In this document: positions 7,007-14,012 of the stretch, piece by piece
Layout of the letters: each line of letters starts with the position of its first letter
Numbering within the stretch: the stretch's first letter is position 1
NCBI GenBank assembly: GCA_910586835.1
Contig: CAJUJU010000027.1
Coordinates: 21,928 to 45,955, forward strand
DNA: 24,028 bases
Origin: an uncultured Acetatifactor sp.
GTDB taxonomy: Bacteria; Bacillota; Clostridia; Lachnospirales; Lachnospiraceae
Direction: 5' to 3'
Position numbers and translations under genes: made by a program
The notes under the pieces: model-generated
What the model saw: the letters and a program-made list of their open reading frames with translations, nothing else
Told to the model about the DNA's origin: nothing
The model's database searches: none

Positions 7007-8353
7007 TTACCTGTCGGCAATCTCCACATATTTTCTCTCCGTCATGACACTCTTATAGGCTGGACGAATGATCTTATCCATATTGATCAGCTCCTCGATC
7101 CGATGGGCACTCCAGCCCACGATCCTGGCAATGGCAAAAATCGGCGTGTACATCTCCAGCGGAATCTCCAGCATACTGTACACAAAACCGCTGTAAAAGT
7201 CCACATTCGCGCTGACACCCTTGTAAATCCGCGCCTTCTCCGAGATCACCTCCGGCGCCATCCGCTCGATCATGGAATAAAGCGCAAAATCCTTCTCCCG
7301 GCCCTTGGCCTCCGCCAGCTTCCGCACGAATCCCTTGAACACCTGGGCTCTGGGATCCGACAAAGAGTAAACCGCGTGCCCCATACCGTAGATCAGTCCC
7401 TTTCTGTCAAAGGCCTCCCGGTTCAAAATCTTCTTCAGATAAGCGCGCACCTCCTCTTCGTCCCTTCCGTCCGCAACGTTTTTCTTCAGATCGCGCATCA
7501 TCTCCACCACCTTGATGTTGGCCCCGCCGTGCTTGGGCCCCTTCAGGGAGGACAGCGCCGCCGCGATAACCGAATAGGTATCCGCCCCAGAGGAAGTAAC
7601 CACACGGGTGGTAAAGGTGGAATTGTTTCCGCCGCCATGCTCCATATGAAGCACAAGGGCAATATCCAGCACCTCTGCCTCCAGCTCCGTATATTTCTTG
7701 TCCGGCCGCAGCATCATCAGCAGATTTTCCGCTGTAGACAGCTTCTTCGACGGACGATGTATGTACATGCTCTCATCATTCTGATAGTGATTGTAAGCGT
7801 GATAACCGTACACGGACAGCATGGGAAATACGCTGATCAGCCCGATGCACTGCCGGAGTACGTTCTCGATACCGGTATCGCTGCAGTTCTTATCATAAGA
7901 AGCCAGGGTCAGCACACTCCTGGTCAGGGAATTCATGATATCGCTGCTGGAGGCCTTCATGATGACATCCCGGGTGAAATTGGTGGGCAGCGTCCTGTTG
8001 GTGGAAAGGATCTCCCGGAACTCCTTCAGCTGCTGCTGGGTGGGCAGTTCCCCGAACAGGAGCAGATATGCCACCTCCTCAAAACCGGTGTGCTTGCCCC
8101 GAAAACCCTTCACCAGTTCAATGCAGTCATACCCCCGATACCAGAGCTTTCCTTCGCAGGGTGTCTTTTTTCCGTCCACCACCTGAAAGGAATCAATCCT
8201 GGAAATGTTGGTCAGTCCTGTCACCACACCGTTTCCGTTCTTGTCTCTGAGCCCTCTCTGCACCTCATATCTGTCAAACATCTCCGGCTCAAGCCGGTCA
8301 GCCTCTTTGCATAATGCTGCATAATCATTCAAATATCCCTCGTTCTTCTTCAA
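7007..8353 (-). CDS. gltA: Citrate synthase (citrate/2-methylcitrate synthase family)
   Basis: This enzyme condenses acetyl-CoA with oxaloacetate to give citrate and CoA, here probably feeding 2-oxoglutarate and glutamate synthesis. The start is a TTG at 8353. It sits eight bases after a strong GAGGAGG and downstream of a near-consensus promoter at 8384-8413, which excludes starts further upstream. The 448-aa product has LALVLHMEHGGGNNST-type active-site sequence (HMEHGGGNNST), LKGPKHGGAN with the catalytic His, YGMGHAVYSLSDPRAQ binding residues, and VDFYSG with the catalytic Asp. The length and the N-terminus (ALCKEADRLEPEMFDRYEVQRGLR) fit the clostridial subfamily. No aconitase or isocitrate dehydrogenase gene is adjacent, and it appears to be transcribed alone. 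Methylcitrate activity cannot be excluded. Confidence 0.93.
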   Translation of the reverse strand: MKKNEGYLNDYAALCKEADRLEPEMFDRYEVQRGLRDKNGNGVVTGLTNISRIDSFQVVDGKKTPCEGKLWYRGYDCIELVKGFRGKHTGFEEVAYLLLFGELPTQQQLKEFREILSTNRTLPTNFTRDVIMKASSSDIMNSLTRSVLTLASYDKNCSDTGIENVLRQCIGLISVFPMLSVYGYHAYNHYQNDESMYIHRPSKKLSTAENLLMMLRPDKKYTELEAEVLDIALVLHMEHGGGNNSTFTTRVVTSSGADTYSVIAAALSSLKGPKHGGANIKVVEMMRDLKKNVADGRDEEEVRAYLKKILNREAFDRKGLIYGMGHAVYSLSDPRAQVFKGFVRKLAEAKGREKDFALYSMIERMAPEVISEKARIYKGVSANVDFYSGFVYSMLEIPLEMYTPIFAIARIVGWSAHRIEELINMDKIIRPAYKSVMTERKYVEIADR

Positions 8354-8383
8354 TAGCGCTACCTCCTCTTTCCTTCTTCTTAT

Positions 8384-8413
8384 ATAATAACGGTTTACAG
8401 GCATCTCTGTCAA
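8384..8413 (-). promoter_or_regulatory. Promoter of citrate synthase gene
   Basis: On the minus strand a perfect -35 TTGACA (8408-8413) is followed after 18 bp by TATTAT (8384-8389). Transcription would start about 20-25 bases before the TTG start codon at 8353, so the leader is short. Confidence 0.75.
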
Positions 8414-8442
8414 TGAAAAACGGTTCCGCACCTGAAAAGCAC

Positions 8443-8498
8443 GCGGGGAAGCTACACTTTTTGTGTATCCTCCCCGCAGAAAATGCATATTTTATGCA
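8443..8498 (-). terminator. Hairpins between the 156-aa gene and citrate synthase promoter
   Basis: A perfect GCGGGGA / TCCCCGC stem (8443-8449, 8471-8477) encloses a second stem TACAC / GTGTA with a five-T loop. On the minus strand it is followed only by a weak T stretch (GTGCTTTTCAGG). A smaller dyad TGCATA-TTT-TATGCA lies at 8484-8498. The position just after the 156-aa gene favours a terminator. The same DNA lies just upstream of the citrate synthase -35, so a regulatory role is possible. Confidence 0.45.
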
Positions 8499-8512
8499 AT
8501 CCGGAACAATCT

Positions 8513-8983
8513 TCACACAATCCCCGTAAAATGCTTCATGATCAGATCATTTCTCTGCTGCTCCAGCAGAATACGCCTCAGATCCTCCGGCTCCCTGAGA
8601 TCATATCTTCCTCTCACGAACCGCTCCATGGACCTTTCAATGCTGAAAAGAGTAGCCGACGTGGTGACCTTCGCCGCCTTATCCTCACATGCTTCAAAGC
8701 TGTAAATGATATCCCAGCTTCCCAATATTTCATTCCGGTTCTTGCCGTTCTCGCTCTGCTGGGCCACAGCCGTCACATTGATCCCGGTCAGATCAATGTT
8801 TTCAGGACAATCCTCCAGCCATTTATACCCGGTTACCATGCGCAGCACACCGCAGAATAATCCCCGCAGCACCTCTCTCGCCTTTGTCTCCAGCCCCTCG
8901 CAATGCAGATCAATAGACTCCATATACCAGCCGTACTCAAACTCCAGATCTATCTTTCCGCCTTCCTTAACCCCTTCAAACAT
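8513..8983 (-). CDS. Uncharacterised 156-aa protein
   Basis: I do not recognise this family. The ATG at 8983 follows GGAGGG with good spacing, and codon use matches the neighbours, so it is probably a real gene. The protein is soluble and acidic, with no signal peptide or membrane helix. It opens with FEGVKEGGKIDLEFEYGW, has a central Cys-containing helix-like stretch (EVLRGLFCGVLRMVTGYKW), and ends with a charged helix (EPEDLRRILLEQQRNDLIM). It lies just after the rhaBAD terminator and before citrate synthase, so neither neighbour need be functionally linked. No clear promoter was found; weak read-through from the rhamnose operon could supply transcription. Confidence 0.7.
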   Translation of the reverse strand: MFEGVKEGGKIDLEFEYGWYMESIDLHCEGLETKAREVLRGLFCGVLRMVTGYKWLEDCPENIDLTGINVTAVAQQSENGKNRNEILGSWDIIYSFEACEDKAAKVTTSATLFSIERSMERFVRGRYDLREPEDLRRILLEQQRNDLIMKHFTGIV

Positions 8984-9015
8984 CTCATCCCTCCAAAATT
9001 AAAACAGGCCGACAC

Positions 9016-9055
9016 AAAAAAGTGCCCTGTGTAACAAGTATATCACACAGAGCAC
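9016..9055 (-). terminator. Terminator of the rhaBAD operon
   Basis: On the minus strand GTGCTCTGTGT pairs with ACACAGGGCAC (9022-9055, one G-U pair, 12-nt loop), followed directly by six T (9016-9021). It begins 20 bases after the rhaD stop. Confidence 0.85.
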
Positions 9056-9074
9056 CAAATTGCACCAAAAAAAT

Positions 9075-9932
9075 TCAGAACAACTCTTCATCCGATCTGT
9101 AATTCAGGATCTCCTCATTCAGGGTCACGCCAAACTCTTTGCCGATGGCCCGGATATTGTCATCCGTGATACACTGGCGTGTCTTCTTTCCTCCGTTTGC
9201 GGAAAGGGTGATGCAGGCGATCTGAGCCGCCTTCTCTATGGTGTGCATCAGACCGAAGGCAGTGTCAAAATCAGGGCCAGACACGAAAAGACCGTGGAAG
9301 GCCCACACTGCCGCATCGTACTTTTCCATCTCCGCACAGGTGGCCTCTGCGATATCCGCACCCCCCGGAACCATCCAGGGAACCACGCCCACGCCTCCCG
9401 GAAATACCACACAGCACTCTGTTTCACTTTTCCAGAGCACCCGGGTAAACGCCTCCGCCGTCAGGGGAAGAAGATAGGTCAGCGCAACCACATAGGGCGG
9501 ATGGGCGTGATAGATCACCCTGTTTTTCCCCTCTGTCACACGCTTTCTCACAGAATGATTCATAAAGTGGCTGGGAAACTCGCTGGTGGGCTTTCCGCCG
9601 CTTTCCAGTCCCCACACAATGCGCCAGGAATCTCCCGCCTGGTTGATCTCCACGATACAAATGTTGTTCTGGGGCTCAAGCTCCACATTTCTCAAGTACT
9701 TTCCGCTTCCGGTGGAGATAAAATACTCTCCCTTCAGGTTGTCTGCCCAAACGCCCATGGCAGTCCACTCCCCCGGCTCTTCCCGGAAGAAGGGACGGCA
9801 CTGTGCCACCTCTTCCTCTGTCATACGGTAGGTCAGATTGCCTCCGTTCCGCTCATGCCAGCCAAGTCCCACGCCGTCCGCACACATCCGCATATAGTCC
9901 CGGACAGCTTTCACATCCAAGATTCCGCTCAT
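9075..9932 (-). CDS. rhaD: Rhamnulose-1-phosphate aldolase
   Basis: This class II, zinc-dependent aldolase cleaves L-rhamnulose-1-phosphate to DHAP and L-lactaldehyde, the last step of the pathway encoded upstream. The start is the ATG at 9932, eight bases after AGGAG; an in-frame TTG eight codons earlier lacks a good site. The 285-aa product shows ERNGGNLTYR near the N-terminus (phosphate-binding loop), ISTGSGKYLRN, and the zinc-binding HAHPPYV. VVPWMVPGG and WAFHGLFVSG follow, the latter carrying the third zinc-ligand His. The length is close to the roughly 274 aa of the Escherichia coli enzyme. It is the last gene of rhaBAD, 42 nt after rhaA, and ends just before a strong terminator. Confidence 0.95.
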   Translation of the reverse strand: MSGILDVKAVRDYMRMCADGVGLGWHERNGGNLTYRMTEEEVAQCRPFFREEPGEWTAMGVWADNLKGEYFISTGSGKYLRNVELEPQNNICIVEINQAGDSWRIVWGLESGGKPTSEFPSHFMNHSVRKRVTEGKNRVIYHAHPPYVVALTYLLPLTAEAFTRVLWKSETECCVVFPGGVGVVPWMVPGGADIAEATCAEMEKYDAAVWAFHGLFVSGPDFDTAFGLMHTIEKAAQIACITLSANGGKKTRQCITDDNIRAIGKEFGVTLNEEILNYRSDEELF

Positions 9933-9974
9933 AACTGTTCTCCTTCTCTCCTTCAACGGTGCTTTTTGCCACGC

Positions 9975-11222
9975 TTAACGGCTTTTCAGCACCTCGTCCT
10001 CATACCTTTTGATCTCTCCGTAAAAATCCATATCGGACACCACGCCCTCACGGGTACAGTACTCGTTCCAGATATCCCCCAGAGGAAGCAGCTTTATCAT
10101 TTCCTGCCGCGCCATAAGCTCCGTAAACCCTGCCTCCTCCTGCAGCGTGCGCAGCGCGTCATGGGGCGTGCACAGCGCTGCCAGAAGCGCCTTCTGCCAA
10201 CTCCGAAAGCCCACCGCCCAGGCGGATACCCGGTTGATGCCGGCATCAAAGTAATCCAGCGCCATATATACCCGGTCAAGTCCGCCGCAGCGCACGATTT
10301 CCTTTGCCATTTCCCTGGTCTCATCATCCAGCAGCAGCACATGGTCGCTGTCCCAGCGGATTCCCCGGGTGATGTGCAGGGCGATCTCCGGGAAGAAGCA
10401 AAGCAGCGCCGGAATCTTGTCGGAGACCAGCTCCGTGGGGTGATAATGGCCGTTGTCCATCAACGGCAGGCAGCCCTCATGCGTGGCCGCAAAGGTCAGG
10501 GTGAACTCTGCGCTTCCCGCCGTGTAAGCCTCCACGCCGATGCCGAACACCTTTGACTCAATACAGGGCTTTACCAGACTTCTGTCAAAGGGCTCCTCCA
10601 GAATCTGTTCGATGGATTCCTTATACCGCATCCGGGGCCCCATCCTGTCCGCGGGGACATCCTTATAGCCGTCCCCCGTCCAGATGTTCATCACACAGGG
10701 TACCCCCGTCTCCCTGGCAAAATATTCGGAGATCCGGATACATGCCCGGCCGTGGTCAATCCAGAACTTCCGGGTCTCCGGATCCGGGCTGGAAAGCGTC
10801 AGACCATCCTTCACCCTGGGATGGGAGAAAAAGGTGGGATTGAAGTCGATTCCCATATTCCGCGCCTTGGCAAACTCCACCCATTTTGCAAAATGCCCGG
10901 GCTCCAGCCTGTCTCGATCCACAAATTCTCCCGGTGCAAAAATGGCGTAGGATGCGTGCAGATTCAGTTTCTTTTTTCCCGGCATCAGGCTCATGGCCTT
11001 ATCCATGTCAGCCATAAGCTGCTCCGGCGTCCTGGCCTTCCCCGGGTAATTGCCCGTAGTCTGGATTCCCCCGGTCAAAGGGCCGTCGTGGTCAAAACCG
11101 GTCACGTCGTCCCCCTGCCAACAGTGCAGGGATACCGGCGTTTGGGTCAGCTTTCTCATAGCCTCCTCCACGTCCACGCCGCAGGACGCATATATTTCCC
11201 TTGCAGATTCAAATCTTGTCAT
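9975..11222 (-). CDS. rhaA: L-rhamnose isomerase
   Basis: This enzyme converts L-rhamnose to L-rhamnulose, the first step of rhamnose breakdown, in the cytoplasm with divalent metal. The ATG at 11222 follows AGGAGG by six bases and lies 14 nt after the rhaB stop, giving a compact operon. The 415-aa product matches the family length (about 419 aa). Recognisable stretches are VSLHCWQGDDVTGF near the N-terminus, GGIQTTGNYPGKART, KLNLHASYAIF, GIDFNPTFFSHP, NIWTGDGYKDVPADR and LMDNGHYHPTE. These include the metal-binding His/Asp residues of the TIM barrel. No truncation is seen. Confidence 0.96.
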   Translation of the reverse strand: MTRFESAREIYASCGVDVEEAMRKLTQTPVSLHCWQGDDVTGFDHDGPLTGGIQTTGNYPGKARTPEQLMADMDKAMSLMPGKKKLNLHASYAIFAPGEFVDRDRLEPGHFAKWVEFAKARNMGIDFNPTFFSHPRVKDGLTLSSPDPETRKFWIDHGRACIRISEYFARETGVPCVMNIWTGDGYKDVPADRMGPRMRYKESIEQILEEPFDRSLVKPCIESKVFGIGVEAYTAGSAEFTLTFAATHEGCLPLMDNGHYHPTELVSDKIPALLCFFPEIALHITRGIRWDSDHVLLLDDETREMAKEIVRCGGLDRVYMALDYFDAGINRVSAWAVGFRSWQKALLAALCTPHDALRTLQEEAGFTELMARQEMIKLLPLGDIWNEYCTREGVVSDMDFYGEIKRYEDEVLKSR

Positions 11223-11235
11223 CTCTGTCCTCCTG

Positions 11236-12636
11236 TCAGTCCCTGAATATTTTGATTTCAAAGGAGCGGCGCACACAGGCCCGGGCCTCCTTCAGATTCG
11301 GTATATCCCCCATGGCTATCATCTGTGCCGCCAGGTTTCCGATGGCGGTAGCCTCCGCGGGGCCGGCGTAAACCGGAAGCTTCGTCTCCCTTGCGGTCAG
11401 CCTGTTCAGGTACTCCGCATTGGAACCGCCCCCTACAATGTGAATCCTGTCGTAGCTCTGCCCTGTGATGCCGGAGATTTCCTCCACCGTCCCGGCATAG
11501 CACTTGGCCAGACTGTTGTAAATGACACAGGCCACCTCCGCAATGCCCTCCGGAACCTGCTGCCCGGATTCCCTACAGGCGCTCTGCACCTCCCCTGTCA
11601 TGTTATCCGGGGCCAAAAACCTGTCGTCGTTGCAGTCCACAATGGATTTGATGCCGCAGCCCGCCGCCATTTCGCAGATCCGGCCAAAGCTCAGCTCCTC
11701 CCCGATCTCCTTCTTCACGGACTGTATCATCCACAGCCCCATGATATTTTTCAGATAACGGAAGCGATAATCATAGCCGCCCTCGTTGGTCAGATTCCGC
11801 CTTCTGCTCTCTTCGGAACAATCTGCCTTCAAAAGCTCCGTCCCCATCAGCGACCAGGTACCGGAGCTGATATACAGGACATTTTCCCCTTCCCCGGGCA
11901 CCGCAATCACAGCGGATCCTGTGTCATGGGAGGCAGGGACAGCCACCTGGCAATCGTATCCCACCTCTTTTTGGATCTCCGGCAAAAGCCCGCCCAGCAC
12001 GGTTCCCGGGGGCACAATTCTCTGAAAGATCTCCCGGGGATACCCCAGCCTGTCGATCAATTCGTAATCCCAGTCCTTCGTCTCCGGGCTCACCAGCTGT
12101 CCCGTGGTGGCTTCGGTATACTCCGCCGCCGCACGGCCGCACAGCCGCCAGTGAAAATAATCCGGCATCATAAGCAGCTTTTTCGCCTGCTCCAGCAGTG
12201 AGGGATTCTTTTTCTTCAGCGCCATCAGCTGATAAATCGTATTGTACGGCTGCTTCTGGATTCCTGTCCTTTCATACAGCTCCTCCCCGGAGATCAGCCT
12301 GTTCACTTCCTGATCCATGCCCTTTGTCCGGCTGTCCCGGTAAGCCACGGCGTTGCCCAGCCGTCTCCCCTCCCGGTCCAGCAGCACAAAGTCAACGCCC
12401 CAGGTGTCAATGCCCACACTCACCGGAATCTTCCCAAGCTCCCCGCACTTTTTCATTCCGGCCTTGATCTGCGCAAACAGCTCGTCCACATCCCAGACCT
12501 TTTCGCCGTCCTGATCCGCCATACCGTTTGGAAAGCGATGTACCTCCTCCAGCACCATCCGCCCGTCCTCCAGATGTGCCAGGATATGCCTCCCGCTGGA
12601 CGCACCGATGTCAATTGCGAGATAATACCGCACCAT
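11236..12636 (-). CDS. rhaB: Rhamnulokinase
   Basis: This FGGY-family sugar kinase phosphorylates L-rhamnulose with ATP to L-rhamnulose-1-phosphate. The 466-aa product has the N-terminal phosphate loop AIDIGASSGRHI, SVGIDTWGVDFVLLD with the likely catalytic Asp, and YISSGTWSLMGTE in the second domain. It also has the ATP-site segment IHIVGGGSNAEYLNRLTA near the C-terminus. The ATG at 12636 follows AGGAG by eleven bases. It is the first gene of the rhaBAD operon and has a 142-nt leader/intergenic stretch behind the AraC gene. I could not identify a convincing sigma-A promoter in that stretch, which fits a promoter that depends on an activator such as the adjacent AraC protein. Confidence 0.96.
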   Translation of the reverse strand: MVRYYLAIDIGASSGRHILAHLEDGRMVLEEVHRFPNGMADQDGEKVWDVDELFAQIKAGMKKCGELGKIPVSVGIDTWGVDFVLLDREGRRLGNAVAYRDSRTKGMDQEVNRLISGEELYERTGIQKQPYNTIYQLMALKKKNPSLLEQAKKLLMMPDYFHWRLCGRAAAEYTEATTGQLVSPETKDWDYELIDRLGYPREIFQRIVPPGTVLGGLLPEIQKEVGYDCQVAVPASHDTGSAVIAVPGEGENVLYISSGTWSLMGTELLKADCSEESRRRNLTNEGGYDYRFRYLKNIMGLWMIQSVKKEIGEELSFGRICEMAAGCGIKSIVDCNDDRFLAPDNMTGEVQSACRESGQQVPEGIAEVACVIYNSLAKCYAGTVEEISGITGQSYDRIHIVGGGSNAEYLNRLTARETKLPVYAGPAEATAIGNLAAQMIAMGDIPNLKEARACVRRSFEIKIFRD

Positions 12637-12732
12637 CCAAATATCAACTCCTTTCCTTCGTCGTGAAACACACAGCTTATTATTCTTTTTCCGAAAATCC
12701 TTCTATTCCCATTTTAGCATGAGAAAAGGCGC

Positions 12733-12764
12733 AAAAAAAGACACTCTTTTGTAAAAAAAGTGTC
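12733..12764 (-). terminator. Terminator of the AraC-family regulator gene
   Basis: On the minus strand GACACT pairs with AGTGTC (12740-12764) with additional T/A pairing inside, followed by seven T (12733-12739). It lies 15 bases after the regulator stop and insulates the gene from rhaBAD. Confidence 0.8.
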
Positions 12765-12778
12765 CTGATTTGCAAAAA

Positions 12779-13786
12779 TTACAGCCGGTACTTTTTCGGC
12801 GTCACACCGTACTTTTCCCGGAAAATCCGGTGAAAGTAACTCATGTTTTCATAGCCTGCCCGGGAAGCCACCTCCAGTACGGACAGATTCGTGGTGGTCA
12901 GCAGAAAAGCCGCCTGGCTCAGCCTCCTGGTCTGCACCAGCTCCGTGTAGGTCTTCCCCGTCCGCCGCCTGATCTCCCGGGACAGCCAGCACATATCGCA
13001 GTGCAGGCTCTCCGCCAGATCCCCCAGCTCTCCGTCCCTGTAATGATTCTCGATGTAGCTCAGCACTGTCAGCATCAGCCTGGGCGTCCCCGCGTTTTCG
13101 TCGGTCTCCAGCTTATCCATACAGTTCATCAGCTGCAGAAAAAGAAGCCCCATGGTGGCCTGATTGGCCCGGCGCCTGTTGGGCTGCCGGTTCCAGATGG
13201 TCCAGATCAGGTTTTCCACCAGATTCTGCACCGGCAGCACATCCGCCACCCGGAAATGCAGATATCCCGCCGCTCTGTTTTCCCCCCGCAGACAGTCGAT
13301 CACAAAGCTTCGCAGCAGATTTTCCTCCGGCTCCATCATCCCCAGGCCGTACTCAAAAAACTGCGGCAGCACGATAAAATTTACCGCGATATCCTCTTCT
13401 CCCGCCGGGTAGATCTCCTGCACCGCCCACTGACTCAAAAACAGCAGCTCTCCCTGCTGCAGAATCACATCCTCCCCGTTGATCACATGATGGGTGCTGC
13501 CGGAGCACATGTAAATCACCTCAATATAGTTGTGGGTATGTCGGGGAAAGTGCACAAAGCGGGTGTGCGGCCGCACCTGTATCATCTTCCCCGCATCCAT
13601 CAGCTTCGCCGCATCCACCACATCCGTTCCCGGTATAATCTCCTGTTCCCGGACGGTGCCGGCCCCGGAAGGGGGATTTCCCCGGGGGGACATATAAATC
13701 CGGCGCTCAATTTCTCCCGCCCCGGAGAGCAGCCGTTCCTCCTCCGGCGTAATCTTTTTTAACTCTTCCAGCAGTTCTGCGTTCAT
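12779..13786 (-). CDS. AraC-family transcriptional regulator, probable rhamnose regulator
   Basis: The chosen ATG at 13786 follows GAGGAG and lies about 55 bases after a good promoter; the frame remains open further upstream but runs through that promoter and the preceding terminator. The 335-aa product has an N-terminal cupin-like sensor (VRPHTRFVHFPRHTHNYIE, then GEDVILQQGELLFLS). Its C-terminal pair of helix-turn-helix motifs lies at about 235-335: LGDLAESLHCDMCWLSREIR and SVLEVASRAGYENMSYFHRI, ending KYGVTPKKYRL. Such proteins bind a sugar and activate nearby sugar genes. Its position directly upstream of, and co-directional with, rhaBAD suggests it controls that operon, as RhaR/RhaS do in enterobacteria. 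The ligand is inferred from position only. Confidence 0.88.
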   Translation of the reverse strand: MNAELLEELKKITPEEERLLSGAGEIERRIYMSPRGNPPSGAGTVREQEIIPGTDVVDAAKLMDAGKMIQVRPHTRFVHFPRHTHNYIEVIYMCSGSTHHVINGEDVILQQGELLFLSQWAVQEIYPAGEEDIAVNFIVLPQFFEYGLGMMEPEENLLRSFVIDCLRGENRAAGYLHFRVADVLPVQNLVENLIWTIWNRQPNRRRANQATMGLLFLQLMNCMDKLETDENAGTPRLMLTVLSYIENHYRDGELGDLAESLHCDMCWLSREIRRRTGKTYTELVQTRRLSQAAFLLTTTNLSVLEVASRAGYENMSYFHRIFREKYGVTPKKYRL

Positions 13787-13840
13787 GTACTCTCCTCTGC
13801 CTCGGACATGTCCTCTGATCCGAGGCATTCCGGCACCTCT

Positions 13841-13869
13841 ATCATAGCATACCCTCAAAAAGGGTACAA
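13841..13869 (-). promoter_or_regulatory. Promoter of AraC gene with a dyad in the spacer
   Basis: On the minus strand TTGTAC (13864-13869) and TATGAT (13841-13846) are 17 bp apart, with an extended TG element before the -10. A perfect dyad TACCCT-CAAAA-AGGGTA (13850-13866) fills the spacer and is a candidate operator. Confidence 0.65.
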
Positions 13870-14012
13870 TATATGAGGCGCCAAAAAATGTGGCTCCGGT
13901 CTCAGAAACAATTGCCCTTCCCAAAACCGGAACCACAAATCACCTGGAGCTGACCCCGAAAAAATACAGCCTTACCGTAATCGAAATGAAACTTGACACA
14001 AATCAGGAATAA
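13848..14012 (+). pseudogene. Possible C-terminal remnant of a glycoside hydrolase
   Basis: On the plus strand a short open stretch follows a TAG at 13845-13847 and ends at TAA 14010-14012. It encodes a peptide containing YEAPKNVAPV, then LELTPKKYSLTVIEMKL. This pattern (aromatic-x-x-Pro...Val-x-Pro-Val, then a final strand with Tyr/Ser-Leu-Thr-Val-Ile-Glu) resembles the C-terminal beta domain of GH51-type arabinofuranosidases. It has no start, ribosome site or upstream part. It overlaps the GH27 terminator and the AraC promoter, so the resemblance may be chance. Confidence 0.25.
13883..13936 (-). terminator. Terminator of the GH27 gene
   Basis: On the minus strand GTGGTTCCGGT pairs with ACCGGAGCCAC (one G-U pair, 25-nt loop; 13890-13936), followed by A and six T (13883-13888). 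It lies 67 bases after the GH27 stop and just before the AraC promoter. Confidence 0.7.

Noticed and set aside
8354..8488. N-terminal extension of citrate synthase
   Set aside because: It runs through the promoter at 8384-8413 and does not fit the family; the TTG at 8353 has an ideal ribosome site.
9060..10556. Plus-strand open frame of 498 codons over rhaD and rhaA
   Set aside because: Shadow of two clear rhamnose genes; no ribosome site and no recognisable domain.
13787..13936. N-terminal extension of the AraC protein
   Set aside because: It would be encoded by the promoter and the GH27 terminator; the ATG at 13786 has a good ribosome site.
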